This document shows positions 12,240 through 23,524 of a stretch of 64,000 nt of DNA, piece by piece (position 1 is the stretch's first letter; the number at the start of each line of letters is the position of its first letter). Source of the stretch: Imbricaverruca yamaguchii (lineage: Eukaryota > Arthropoda > Thecostraca > Neoverrucidae); the NCBI GenBank assembly GCA_034440575.1, contig JAOTOL010001604.1, forward strand, positions 1,656,001 through 1,720,000. The letters run 5' to 3'. The position numbers were made by a program, and so were the translations under genes. The notes beneath the pieces are model-generated. The model was not told the origin of the DNA and did not search any database. It worked only from the letters and a program-made list of their open reading frames with translations.

Positions 12240-13050
12240 ACCATCTACGAACACATCCAATCTTGGTGGTCTGCATGCGACAACCTCAATCCCAATCCCC
12301 CTCCCCCTCCATGCCGACGCGCTCGGAGGCGTGTCAAAGGAAATAATCTCAAGGCGAGATGAATGTATTGATGTATGTGCGGGGAGAAGAGCGTAACAAG
12401 GTGCTGCCGTGGCAGGTCCTTTCATACCCGTAAAAGCGTCAGTGTTGAAGAGGCAAGCGTGTGCCGAGCCAGCGTACGCTCGGCAGTGTGTCAGCGAAAA
12501 GTTTGTGCAGAGATGCAGAGCCGGTGCAGATTAATCACAGACGCCGCCCGTCTGCGAATTGGCTCACAAGTACCGGCTGATGGAATAATTTCGCATTGCG
12601 GCGACCTTCACCTTCAGCCGCGTCTGTGATCCCGTCTCAGCCGTGTGTGATCTGTGATCCGACCAGCCACCAGACCGGTCGGGTATCACTCGCGCACCCC
12701 GAACTGGCTCCAGCACGCCGTGCCGACATCCAGGCGCGCACCTGGACATGCTCCCACGACCCAACCGAAACGACACATCAATTTCGACCGGTCACGAGCG
12801 AGACCTCTGACAAGTTGATTGGCGAAACTCGCGCTGGCCGACTGCGGGATCGCTGCGACCGCATCGCCCGGGTTGGTGCCGGGCGTTAATATGTCGGCCC
12901 GCCGACGAGTAACGGCTCCACTGTGCGGAGTTTGTCCCGGAAGCCGACAGCCGCCGGATGTTGATGCTCCGCAGAGCGGACGGCCGGCTTTGCCGGCTGG
13001 CCGTCCGGTGGTCAAACCAGCCGATATCACCACACGGTGGCAGGCTGTCA
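12240..13050. other. Unassigned
   Basis: GC-rich, no domain found. Confidence 0.4.
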
Positions 13051-13054
13051 AAAC

Positions 13055-13350
13055 TCACTCACACACACACACACACAGGTGGTCAGGCCGCCAGGCGGCG
13101 TGGAGACGTGTGTTCCACAGACGTCCCTCCCCAACCTATTCCATCCCATGCCACCCCATACCGCCCCATCCCATCTCATCACATTCCATCCCATGCCATG
13201 CAATCCCATCCAATCCCATGCTATCCCATTTCGTTCCATCCTACCCCAGCCTATTACATTGCATTCCATCCCATCCCAGCATATATCCCATCCCATGCCG
13301 TGCCTGTCATGCTATCCAGTTCCATCCCATCCCATCCAATCCCATGGACG
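13055..13350. repeat. CA microsatellite and degenerate CCATC pentamer tract
   Basis: (CA)n at 13055-13078, then cccatcccatgccatgcaa-type sequence to 13350. Confidence 0.9.
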
Positions 13351-13359
13351 CATCGCAAT

Positions 13360-13950
13360 TATAACTCCTAAACTGAGTTCGAATGAGGTGTCAAACAAGA
13401 CAAAGTAACAAAAGGAAAATAATTCAACGTCGCTTCTACAGCCAGTTCCATGCGTGACAAATTCGGAGGGTGCAAAGTCGATGTCGTTGGAAATCGCGGT
13501 ATTTTACTGAGATAACCTTCCAATACCATAATAATCCGACATCAATGACGGCTGGCTAGCTAATGGAAAAGACGCATGTAAGCACGCCAATTTAGCTGAG
13601 TATGAGCATGCTTGTTTAGCCTGTGAAACATACCCATTGTCTTCGAAGTGCCCATAAGTCATCACCAGGAACCAGGAATCGCCACGAAAAACATGTAGAA
13701 TAGTGCCGCGTCTCTCCTAAGCGAACTGCAGTGACCGAGAAAGCGTAAACATGAATTTTGAAAACTTCATATCTGCGTGCTTTATCATAGCCCAACTGGT
13801 CACATTACTACTACATTGCACACATCAGACATCCAAGAAACAGGAAAATGTTGTTTCTAAATTCGAATGAAAATTTTCAGCCGACCATTATTTCCTCATC
13901 GATATATCGATTTCAAGTGCATCGGGCACTCCGCATCAGTGTAAAATAAT
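13360..13950. other. Unassigned
   Basis: Nothing recognised apart from the palindrome atcgatatatcgat at about 13900. Confidence 0.4.
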
Positions 13951-13954
13951 TATT

Positions 13955-14040
13955 TCTCGTTAGGTGTGATATGTCGAAACAGTACAGCTGGATGTCGAAA
14001 TCGCCATGGACGTAATGTCATATACAATACAATCTAATGT
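13955..14040 (+). repeat. Dispersed repeat pair, copy 2
   Basis: Matches 7345-7430 (cgttaggtgtgatatgtcg, ggatgtcgaaat, catggacgtaatgtcat). Confidence 0.6.
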
Positions 14041-14119
14041 CATATACAAGTCCTGCAAAAACAGTTTTGAGACAGGTACGCACATATGGCTGTTCCTGTT
14101 GTGCTGTTCCACATATGGC

Positions 14120-14182
14120 TGTTCCTCTCTCCCTCTCTCGCTCTCTCCTCGCTCTTTTTCTTTTTCTTTCTTCTTTTCTCTT

Positions 14183-14255
<73 letters not shown>

Positions 14256-14277
14256 TCTCTCTCTCTCTCCCTCTCAT
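14120..14277. repeat. CT microsatellite / polypyrimidine tract
   Basis: Near-pure pyrimidine strand of about 155 nt with a (CT)n core; could form triplex DNA. Confidence 0.95.
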
Positions 14278-14511
14278 CTCGTATTAGTTAGTTTCACATC
14301 TACACATCAGAGGACGCCCATCCCCAAACAAAACGTGAGGCGGCTTATTTATATACACGTAGTCTAGCCAGTCTATATGAGACGTGGCTGCCAATCTCCG
14401 CACGTGGACTGATGTGACCCCGAGCACGTAGCGCAGATCATCCTGTCGACATCGCAAGTGGCAGCTCTGCTCGTCCGCGCGCGTGGCGCGGTAAAGTTGC
14501 ACTCTACGCTG

Positions 14512-14803
14512 CCGAGGCCAGTGGACCAGGCTCGGTGTCCCGCTACCAGACCAGTGGACCAGGCTCGGTGTCCCGCTACCAGGCCAGTGGACCAGGCTCG
14601 ATGTCCCGCTACCAGACCAGTGGACCAGGCTCGATGTCCCCCACCAGACCAGTGGACCAGGCTCGATGTCCCGCTACCAGACCAGTGGACCAGGCTCGGT
14701 GTCCCGCTACCAGACCAGTGGACCAGGCTCGATGTCCAGCTACCAGACCAGTGGACCAGGCTCGGTGTCCCTCTACCAGACCAGTGGACCAGGCTCGGTG
14801 TCC
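14512..14803. repeat. 33-bp tandem repeat, nine units
   Basis: Unit is accagtggaccaggctcg then gtgtcccgctaccag, with g/a variants. 11-codon period, so frames stay open. Confidence 0.93.
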
Positions 14804-15289
14804 TGGATTGGCCGCGCTCGTGAAGAGCCGGCCGTGACCGAACGTCGGGCATGTGAGATGAAGACACATGGTGGGGGGGGGGGGTGAATCTGAGCGGCCG
14901 CCTCTTTATCTAGCCCATTCCAAGCCCGCAGCCCATCCGCCGGTTAATGGCTGAGACGAGAGCCTGCGTCCCAGTGGAGCCGCTCGCACTTGGACTTGGA
15001 CTTGGACGCGTCGGCCCACGAGATTGGCAGCCGACCGATCACGTGTCGGCCACCAGAGATGAAGATGAATGGGACCTGCCTCCTCAGGCAGGTCACTGCA
15101 GCGTCTATGTTAGGGCATGTCGCAGCCTCGGGGCGGACAGGTCATCACAGTGTTTGTATCAGAGTCTGTCCCAGACTCGAGGAAGACAAGTCACCACAGC
15201 GTCTATCAAGGCCCGCCCCAGCCTTGGTGCGGACCCTCCGCCCACGACGGTGGCGGCGCCCACGGATATTTCCTCGTACTCAAACGCAC

Positions 15290-15480
15290 GCACGCTCTCG
15301 CAAGGGCCCGTACACGGCTACACGGGCTCCCAGACGTTCGCAAGAGCCCGTGTACGTTCGTGGGGTTCCGCAAACATTTGCAAATGCACGTAGACGTTCG
15401 TAAAGGTCTGTAAACGTTCGTAGGGGTCCCTGGACGTTCGCAAGATCCCGTATGAGTCCGCGGCCCTACACGTCCGTAAC
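15290..15480. repeat. Degenerate acgttcg/cccgta repeat
   Basis: Recurring gacgttcgcaagagcccgt and gttcgtaggggtccc about every 30 nt. Confidence 0.6.
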
Positions 15481-15484
15481 GGCT

Positions 15485-16535
15485 CGTAATCGCTCTTGCG
15501 GGATCGACAACAGCCTCTGCGGGCATGCAAAAAATTGCTGGCCTTCACATTTACGCCATGACGACCTTGTAGACAGTTACGTACTGGCAACGAGAACGGC
15601 CCATGTGAGACCAACTAGCGGACGTCCGCCGCCCGCCTACCCCCCCCTAACTACATCCCTGGTCAGAGATCTTTCACTGTTGGTTGCCTGCTATTTGGAA
15701 CAAGTTATGCGGACTTTGTATCGCCCTGGAATTTCTCCCTTAACATGGACACCGCTCCCTGAAGTCAAATTTGGGAAGGTGTCCACCCATGTGTGGATGT
15801 CTCCAGCTTTAATCTCAGATTGTTCATTTCCTGGCGGAGGTTAGCATGAGCATTTCCAGTGTTCTTACTTTTTACACCTAAATGCTTATCTACGCTTCTA
15901 TTCTTTCTCTATTTGCCCATGTTTGTAAATGGGGTATGCGTGATTCTTGGTTCTTTGTTCGTTGTACACTTCTAACTTCACTCGATAATCGAGGAATACG
16001 TACGCTTTACGTAACGGTGAGGGTCACCATATTAAAAAGTACCAAGTAAATCGATCCAAATGCATCGATTCGTGAAGGTTTAGTGAAATTCGGTTCGGTG
16101 GTTTCGGAGCATGAGCACAGCAGCAGCCCAGGGCAACAGAGTAGGGACAACACTCGTCACAGGGGCGTTTTTCGGCTTTAAAAAAAATCCGCTAGGAGGG
16201 GTGGCGAGATGCACTCGAACCTATCGAAGGGGCGGCTTCTTCCTATCCCATGGTCGCTAACCATGAGTGGTGATTTCTGAAACTGATTGAGGGGGGGTTT
16301 ACATGGAGGAAGTCGGCAGGCCCAAATTAATTGGGTGGCACACTCCATAAATCACATGCTAAAGGTTGGCAATATTTGGGGGGCAAAGCCAACACTGAGG
16401 GGTACTTGCCTCCCAAAATGATATAAACACCACTCCTGGTGCCCTTTGTCTATGGTGGCAAAGGTGTAGGTTTCAAAAATGATTGGGGAGAGGGTACGAT
16501 GCATGAAGGCAATCACAATGGAGACACAACCGCAC
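15485..16535. other. Unassigned
   Basis: No gene, RNA or clear repeat recognised. Confidence 0.4.
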
Positions 16536-16539
16536 GACG

Positions 16540-16680
16540 CCAGCTAAGAGTCGTCGGCCCAGGGACAGCAGTTCAGAGTCTCGGCCCTGTGACACCAGCT
16601 CAGAGTCGACAGCCCCTCGGCAGCAGCTCAGTCGTCGGCCACACGCCGCCACCTCAGAGTCGTCGGCCTCTGTAACGCCA
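16540..16680. repeat. ~30-bp degenerate minisatellite
   Basis: Five units of cagctcagagtcgtcggccc type. Confidence 0.7.
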
Positions 16681-16689
16681 GCTGCCTAA

Positions 16690-18250
16690 CCTAACATAGC
16701 CTAACCAAACCAAACGTAACCCCTTCGTTTTCTTCATGGAGGTGAAATGTTTATCAAACTTGTCTTGTGGATACCTTAAAGTGCAATAATACCAGCACAC
16801 ATTGGACGTCAAGTTCCACCACGAGAAACTTAGGTATATAAGTAAATATAGGTAAATATAGTATAGGTAAATAGGGGAAGCAGGGGGTTGACGAACACAC
16901 GACATCGTACATTGAATGGCCCTACCGCTGCTTCTGTATGGCCGAACCAGTAAGTGTACGGTGCTTACAGGATGCAAAAATGAACAAGCTATCCATATTT
17001 ATGCAGTTCCTTTCGATGAAGATCCTCTAACCACTCACGAGAAGCAGCTGAAAAACCGGCGATTATTTTGTGGTGGGGTGCTGTATTCCGAACTAAAAAA
17101 TGCTGCTGTCGTGTATTACGAACACCAGGTGTGTAGTTTCCCGAACACTTTTATGAATCAATTTTATCTCGCACATTGTTTTATTTGCTCGTGATGGAAG
17201 TTCATTTTGTGGTTGCTATGCATTTTTTGTATTATAATCCTTGACACATTTATTTATGAACAGCTGTATATGGGCTGGGTAGGGGCGGATATAGGAAGTT
17301 TGTTAGGCAACGTAGTGTTCATTCTATTTTATTGATTTATCTCATCGAAGGAAGCATACCTGATTAGACTGAACAGTCAGAATGGTGGCTTTTTGCCACT
17401 TCTCATTCAGACAATACTTGGAACCGATCCACCAGTGGAAATTTCAGTGGTGGCAGGGGCGGATCCAGCAATATCGTGTCGCTCGTCCGAGTCACTATTT
17501 TCTTCGAGGGTACCACCATGGATGTCCCTGAAGGGGTGCCTCCAGAGAACAATCGTGTATCCATCCCTGATTGGAGGAGCGAAAAGCCCCTGGCACTGGT
17601 CATTACATATTGTCGCGTATTACTGGGGGCGGGCTTGATTAATCCTGTTGACCCCGCATCGCTAATGGATCTAGCTGTCCCGTCATAATTCTTCCACACA
17701 GTCCAGTTCATGAGCAGGTACATCCAAAGGTATTCTTGTATTTATGTTTCACGACGGCGTAAAAATACGTCACAATGCGTGTCGGGTGGTATTTACGTAG
17801 TAGCGATACCCAGCGCTCGAACAAGTTCTCGATCACGTACTGAGCAAACCCTGATTCAGCACAGCCATTGGCGCGAATGAGCATCTTGAATTATTGGCAT
17901 TGAACACAACCAAGCGTCATACGGGAGGGCTTGACTAGATCATAAGATAAATATATTCCTCGCAAGGCCTCTGGACATCGGGGAGGACGTGACCACAGCA
18001 TACGCTCAGGCAATGCCCCGCAAAGCTTCTTGACACCGGGGAGGGCTCGATTATGTGATGCGTTCAAGTAATGTCCCGCAAGGGCTCTGGCCACCGGGGG
18101 AGGGCTCGACCACCCGTCTCTGCGCGCGGACACAGCGGCAACGGTCGGTACAGACGTCACTGTCTGCGGTGAACGACTCGTGCAGGCACCCAAACAGCGT
18201 CGCTCAAGTCACCCTTACACACACACACCAAACAAGGCTAACCAGCAAGC
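16690..18250. other. Unassigned; short ORFs without known domains
   Basis: The ORF at 16916-17194 (+) has GCKN and a following basic stretch, weakly reminiscent of a THAP finger but lacking Trp and the distal Cys-His pair. The ORF at 17476-17688 (+) is unrecognised. aggggcggatccagc at 17455 resembles a DNA-transposon terminus, but no partner was found. Confidence 0.35.
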
Positions 18251-18269
18251 AACTGACAAGCAATTGAAA

Positions 18270-18525
18270 CTAAGCAGGCACAGCACCGGTACATGCCTCG
18301 CACACGAAGTCTGCGAAGGCTTCTTCTTGGTCACTGTCGTTGTCCAGCAGGTGAGCGTAGTTAGCCCTCACATAGGGCAATGCGCACAGGATGTGGACCG
18401 TTGCGGGGCAAGTGTCGCACTCAATCCATGCCTTGTCCACCCCGGACTCGTATTCTTGGCGCCAGCTGGCTGAACATCTCACACATGTCCAGTCCGATTC
18501 CTTCCTAAGCGCTGCTGCGCGAGCC
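18270..18525 (-). CDS. PHD-finger ORF (C4HC3 zinc finger), probably transposon-derived
   Basis: On the minus strand a frame reads DWTCVRCSASW, WIECDTCPATVHILCAL and FVCEAC before a stop at 18270. The order Cys-x2-Cys, Cys-x2-Cys, His-x2-Cys, Cys-x2-Cys with a Trp before the third Cys is a complete PHD-type finger. PHD fingers usually read histone tails; in invertebrates they also occur at the C-terminus of transposon-encoded proteins. Directly upstream in the gene sense is a four-unit 96-bp Ala/Pro-rich repeat in another frame. No continuous long ORF joins them, so a frameshift, a splice or decay must lie between. No start codon was assigned. Confidence 0.5.
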
Positions 18526-18539
18526 GACGTGCGCCGGGA

Positions 18540-18930
18540 GCTGGCGGAGCCTGGGCTGCATCAGCAGCCATCTCGCGCCCAGCACGCTGGGCCGGCGGGG
18601 ATACCGCTGGTCCGCACGCCGGTGTGGGCCGGGGAGCGGGCGGAGCCTGGGCCGCATCAGCAGCCATCTCGCGCCCAGCCGCCTGGGCCGACGGGGATGC
18701 CGCTGCTCCGCACGCCGGTGTGGGCCGAGAAGCGGGCGTAGTCTGGGCTGCATCAGCAGCCGTCTCGCGCCCAGCCGGCTGGGCCGACGGGAATGCCGTT
18801 GCTCCGCACGCCGGTGTGGGCCGAGAAGCGGGCGTAGTGTGGGCTGCATCAGCAGCCGCCTCATGCTCAGCCGGCTGGGCCGTCCGACCCATTCTTGCCC
18901 GGCGACGCCCGAAGACATTTCCGCCGAAGA
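18540..18930 (-). repeat. 96-bp tandem repeat, four units, Ala/Pro-rich if translated
   Basis: Unit starts gctgcatcagcagcc at about 18555, 18651, 18747 and 18843. On the minus strand it reads a 32-residue unit (AADAAQ.TPASRPTPACG) open from 18937 to 18479. A multiple-of-three period with conserved frame could be real low-complexity coding sequence upstream of the PHD finger. Confidence 0.75.
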
Positions 18931-18959
18931 CATCCATGCGGATAAATGTGTCCCTTCCC

Positions 18960-20100
18960 CAATCATAACCACTGTATCCGCCCCTGCCAGGCGCAACCTT
19001 ATGGGCTTAAACGTATAATTAAGTCAGTGTTCGGAACTCGACACACCTGTCTTAGCGGGCGCAGGTACACGTGCCGTATACCGAACACTGCTGTTCGGTT
19101 CAGGGAACACGCGGAAATTGGCCTACCTCGTTTGCCGAACACCTTTCTATCCGATAAAGACGGTGTTTAATACATTTCAGCCGAATAAAACATGGTTCCA
19201 CACAATCACAACACTTCAGTGTAGCTGTTGTGGTACAAGTTAGTAGTATCCACTGGAAACTATCGGTATGATTGCAAAAAATATCGGAGGTGCCTCCCTT
19301 ACGGTTTCCTTAAGCCAACTGCCCTCAAAAGGTTGAAAATGGCGTCCGCGGGCTTCGTTAGCTCCGTACACAAAGAATCGGTGGAACTACGCGATCGGTT
19401 CTACATATTCCAGTAGAGAAAAGTTCACTGTTTACGAACTCCTCCATCTTTTTGTTATTCACGGGCTACACGTGACGCGAGGGACGTCTAATGGTGTCTG
19501 TTCGGGAAACGAAACGTGTTCGGATACCCCCCTCTTCCCCTAAGTAGGTACTTACAGGCCGATGAGGCGAGAGAATGCAGTCTTCTGACAGCCAGTTGAA
19601 TCTCACGTACTGCACGAACACGAGACGCACATTGGTAGAGTCATGCCGCAATTAGACTAAAAACAAAAAGTCCCAACAAAACGCAGACCCGCGGCATTCA
19701 ACACCACCACCTATTCGGACTGCTCAAATGGAACCTTCTGGTAGATACCTTCTGCTCTCGCTTTATTCTATTGCCATAGCAATCGAGCGTATGTTTTAAA
19801 TGAGCGTTTTGTTGCCAAATGCTGCCAAATAGCTAGATTATGACGTCACCCAATATACTCTCAGCCATGCTACAAAACAGCGCGGACGAATTCGTCGCGT
19901 CGCGTACTCTGTATTCTGCACTAACACACGGCAGTAAATCACAGCAGAAGACCCAGAGTGGGTCAGGTGGTTTGGTCAGAGCCCCCTGGCCTAGTATCCC
20001 GTTAATGTTAATTTGTCACTTTCCATATTTAATATGAAAATACCTATGTCCTGTAACAGGACCTGGGCCCCATCCCCTGGTGTGGTGTGAGATCGGCAGC
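18960..20100. other. Unassigned
   Basis: ccgaacac/ttcgga words recur at 19020-19150 and 19500. A ~60-bp segment at 19985-20045 (ttaatttgtcac.ttccatat) resembles 37100-37150. No gene recognised. Confidence 0.4.
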
Positions 20101-20289
20101 CTTGCATAAATACGGAAATGGAGCGCCGAAAATGTGCATCTAAAAGGTGGATGGTGGAGGATCAGTCCCCAAAATACGCGAATTTTATCATTACGCCAAT
20201 GGCACGATGTTGCATGGAAAGATATTCTTAACGCCCTCTGTCCTCCTATCCCAAATAAGTGTCGATGCGCGTTGCGGCGCACAATATCC

Positions 20290-20729
20290 ACTGATGGATT
20301 CCACCGACTTCCAAATATGGGGATGACTTTATGCTCATAAAGTGGCAAGGCTCGTGGAACGCAATACCCGACAACAAGTTGAAGGCAATCAAGAATCTCC
20401 TCGGAAAATGGAGTTCGTGCTCGCGTAGGATCAGGCGAGATGAGGTGGCACTATGTCGCTTGAGAATTGGACATACCTATGGTACTCACTCTTACTTGCT
20501 AACTGGTGATGACGTGCCACGTTGCCCCAGATGTCACGCCCGCTTATCTGCGCGACACGTTCTGCTGTCCTGTCCCGGCTACGAGGAGGAGCGTAAACGT
20601 CACTTTGGGCGTGCTCAGTCTTTGTCACTCAGCGAGGTTTTAGGCAACGACTCGGATATTGTTCGATCAGGGCGACTATTTGACTACCTCGCTGAAATAT
20701 TATTTTCAGTAATATATGCACCAAGTTGA
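20290..20729 (+). pseudogene. Non-LTR retrotransposon ORF2 C-terminus (I/Jockey-like, RNase H tail and zinc motif)
   Basis: The frame from about 20300 reads KWQGSWNAIPDNKLKAIK, RRDEVALCRLRIGHTYGTHS, then DVPRCPRCHARLSARHVLLS followed by CPGYEEER and a stop at 20729. 'W...WN.IP.NKL..IK', 'R.EV...RLRIGHT..THSY' and the C-x2-C-x(7-8)-H-x4-C motif are the usual end of ORF2 in I/Jockey-type LINEs with an RNase H domain. Upstream frames are broken (stops near 20280), so the copy is 5'-truncated or decayed. It is followed by a ~185-bp 3' UTR and the family's tail. Confidence 0.75.
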
Positions 20730-20915
20730 AAATGTTGAATGTTGCCTTTTTTTCCTTTTTTTTAATATGTACGATTCGTTGTGTCGACTGTTATTATGCA
20801 AGATTAACTAGCTAGGATGTGTGATATATCGACGTGTAAGTAAGTTGTGTTGTTATGGGCGCTACATAACCAATGTAGTCGATGCGCCCTAAAGCCCTAA
20901 TAACTAACTAACCAA
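20730..20915 (+). mobile_element. 3' UTR and tail of the 20-kb LINE
   Basis: Ends gggcgctacataaccaatg, tagtcgatgcgccctaaagc and cctaataactaactaacc. The final ~55 bp recur, reversed, at 1019, 23482, 44602 and 50446 as separate insertions with TSDs. The simple CTAACTAACC end is the 3' microsatellite of the family. Confidence 0.75.
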
Positions 20916-20919
20916 ATAG

Positions 20920-21645
20920 GGGGATCCCTGTGATTGACCCTTCAGCTCGTTGTGATGATAAGGGGAAATTGTGTAGCAAGAGGGGGATGTGCTATTGCAT
21001 TTGTTTCGTAGCTTGTGGCATAGGCGTCATTCAATATTGATCAGCGGCTTGAATATAGAACCGTGATTTAGCACATGGTGCTTTTACAATGCTCTTAACA
21101 GAATAGGGGAGGCCGGGGCTATATGATACACGGAATGGTTGATACAAAACCATTTTCCCAAAAAGTATGAAACTGGTTGCAATGGCTGCCACACATGCTG
21201 CTATTGGCACCCTCTTCTTGCGGCAAGAACAAACTCACGTCCTTTCAACCAACGGTTGAGGAATGGTGGTGATGTGGCACATCTTTGTGGTGAAAGTAAA
21301 GTTTCAATGTCGGTGCTTATCGCTTAATGTCTTATTGTACGCCCATTTGCTAACTTTTAAGTGTGTGTTATCATAACCATCTCTCAGCTTTGCAACGGTG
21401 AAATGTTTGTATCGTGTGCCGAAACACTGTACTCGCTATGTTACATAACACGTTGCAGCCCACACCAGAAAGCCTGCGGGGTAAATTGGTACAGCCTGCA
21501 TGAACTTCATCAGTCTGTATCATCAGCTTGTTTCAACGTTTTCTGGACTGGTAATGGAATAAAATAGCCACGTAATTGCGTATTTGTATTGAGGTGTTTG
21601 ATTAATCTGTTTCAAGATAGTCTTATTCAATATACACATACGGGA
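20920..21645. other. Unassigned
   Basis: Nothing recognised. Confidence 0.4.
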
Positions 21646-21649
21646 ATGT

Positions 21650-21711
21650 ATCAACACACATACACACACACACACACACACCACCACACGCACACATGAA
21701 CACATAACACA

Positions 21712-21786
<75 letters not shown>
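21650..21786. repeat. CA microsatellite followed by (TA)n
   Basis: acacacac tract at 21655-21715 and a pure TA run at 21719-21785. Confidence 0.97.
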
Positions 21787-21787
<1 letters not shown>

Positions 21788-21789
21788 TG

Positions 21790-22530
21790 TGAGCTTGACC
21801 AAACGTCACAATTTGACGGAAACGAGCTTTTACTTGTCTAGCCGCCCTTCTTGTGAGCAACTGGGCACAAAGCGTCGAAATGAGCAAATGTGCCCTCCTG
21901 AAATCACATCAACCCTGACCTTATCGTGTTTATCTCTTCATCGGTGCTTATTTGTATTTATTGTGGTCAAGATATGACTTCGTGGGAGCGGTCAAAAGGC
22001 GCCGAGAAGATGAAAAGCCTTTCTAAAATCATGTTGACTGAGTGCCATCGACATATTACCCTCCCCCCGGATCCGCCAGTGCCTTTGCTTTTATGCTAAC
22101 TTCAGCATGGAACGCTTTGGAGGGAAAACGATATGACCCAATCGACTATATTTTAAACTGCAACGTCACTTGCATTAATAATTTTGAACGCACACTGAAC
22201 CTAATCGAAGCGCACAAACACGCCAGCTGACCGGAGAACGGCTCGCTACTGGGCGGTCACGTGCTGGCGTCTGCCATCCGAGCCGGCCGGCACGCGATGT
22301 TCGATACAGATCGCATTGGCAGCGGATTTTACGGTCGGCCGGGCCGGCGAAGTTGGCCGGCCGGCCGGCCGCCGTCGCAGCGCTTCCATGAACCGTGCGC
22401 ACGCGGCCCGGCGCTCGCCCGGCGCCGGCTGTCCAACTGCGAGTCAAACTTCAATCTGCAAGTTGCGGCCGGCTGTCGGTCGGCGCCGCCCGCCGACGGT
22501 CCGGAGTGGGCCGGCGCCGGCCGGGCGGGC
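21790..22530. other. Unassigned; GGCC-rich palindromic block at 22.27-22.53 kb
   Basis: 22320-22530 has runs of ggccggccggccggccgcc. No gene recognised. Confidence 0.4.
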
Positions 22531-22534
22531 GGCT

Positions 22535-23208
22535 GGTGGGGCGTGGGGTGGGGTAGATGGTGGGGCAGCTGGTGGGGCGTGGGGTGGGGTAGATGGTGGG
22601 GCAGCTGGTGTGGTGGAGTAGATGGTGGGGCAGCTGAGGAGGCGTGGGGTTGGGTAGATGGTAGGGTGTGGGGTGTGGCGCGGGCTGGGGTAGATGGTGG
22701 CGCGTGGGGTAGGGCGGCTGGTGGGGTGTGGGGTGGGGTAGATGGTGGGGCGCGGCGTGGGGTAGATGGTGTGGCGTTGGGTGGGGTAGCTGGTGGGGCG
22801 CGGCGTGGGGTAGGTGGTGGGGCGTGGGGTAGATGGTGGGGCGTGGGGTGGGGTAAGTAGTGGGGCTTGGGGTAAATGGTGGCGCGTGGGGTGTGTCGGC
22901 TGGTGGGGCGTGGGGTGGGGTAGCTGATGGTGCGTGGGCTGGGGTAGATAGTGGGGCGTAGGGTGGGGTAGATGGTGGGGCGTGGGGTAAATGGTGTGGC
23001 GTGGGGTGGGGTAGCTGGCGGTGCGCGGGGTGGGGTAGATGGTGGGGCGCGGCGAGGGGTAGTTTATGGGGCGTGTGGTAGGACAGCTGGCTAGGGTGTA
23101 GGTAGCTTGTGTACCCTATGGGACGTGGAGTAGGGCAGCTTGCGAGGCAGCTAGGGTAGGGTAGCTTGGTGGGGTAGCTGGTGGGGCGTTGGGTAGGGCA
23201 GCCGGGCG
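22535..23208. repeat. G-rich degenerate minisatellite
   Basis: Units such as ggtggggcgtggggtgggg and tagatggtggggcag. The plus strand is full of GGGG runs at short spacing, so strong G-quadruplex potential. Confidence 0.9.
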
Positions 23209-23254
23209 GTGGCTGATGATCTCCCCGGTAGAGATGTGGCGGCTCTTCGACTGG

Positions 23255-23436
23255 TTGTTTTATTGCTTATTGGTTGGTTCACGACACACTTTATGCACAT
23301 TCACGGCTAATGGCGCCGCCCACACTGTTTCGCCGGTGGGACGCGGGATTGGGAAATGTCCTGAGTGGCGCTAGAGTCGAACCCGGGACCTTTGGTACCC
23401 ATAGCCCGACACCTTAACCACTCGGCCATCCCCGCC
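23255..23436 (-). mobile_element. tRNA-derived SINE family 1, copy a
   Basis: 182 bp with an exact 15-bp TSD cggctcttcgactgg (23240-23254, 23437-23451). The minus strand starts with a tRNA head: A box tggccgagtgg (consensus) and B box ggttcgactct. The body contains gtgggcggcgccattag, and the tail is gtgaaccaaccaataagc. Confidence 0.92.
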
Positions 23437-23481
23437 CGGCTCTTCGACTGGAAAAGCTCCCTAACATGAAGGTTGAGCTCG

Positions 23482-23505
23482 GTTGGTTATTTGAGTTTAC
23501 GGGCG
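23482..23505 (-). mobile_element. Ultra-short LINE 3'-tail insertion (24 bp)
   Basis: Only 24 bp (minus sense ends aactcaaataaccaac) between exact 17-bp duplications catgaaggttgagctcg at 23465-23481 and 23506-23522. The inserted bases match the terminal bases of the LINE tail. Confidence 0.8.
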
Positions 23506-23524
23506 CATGAAGGTTGAGCTCGCC

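Noticed and set aside
11175..12362. 395-aa Pro/Thr/Ser-rich ORF resembling a mucin or silk-like protein
   Set aside because: Pure product of the 36-bp array; the opposite strand is equally open, and third codon positions are not more variable than the others.
15290..15480. Rolling-circle or origin-like iterons
   Set aside because: Units too degenerate and no replication protein nearby.
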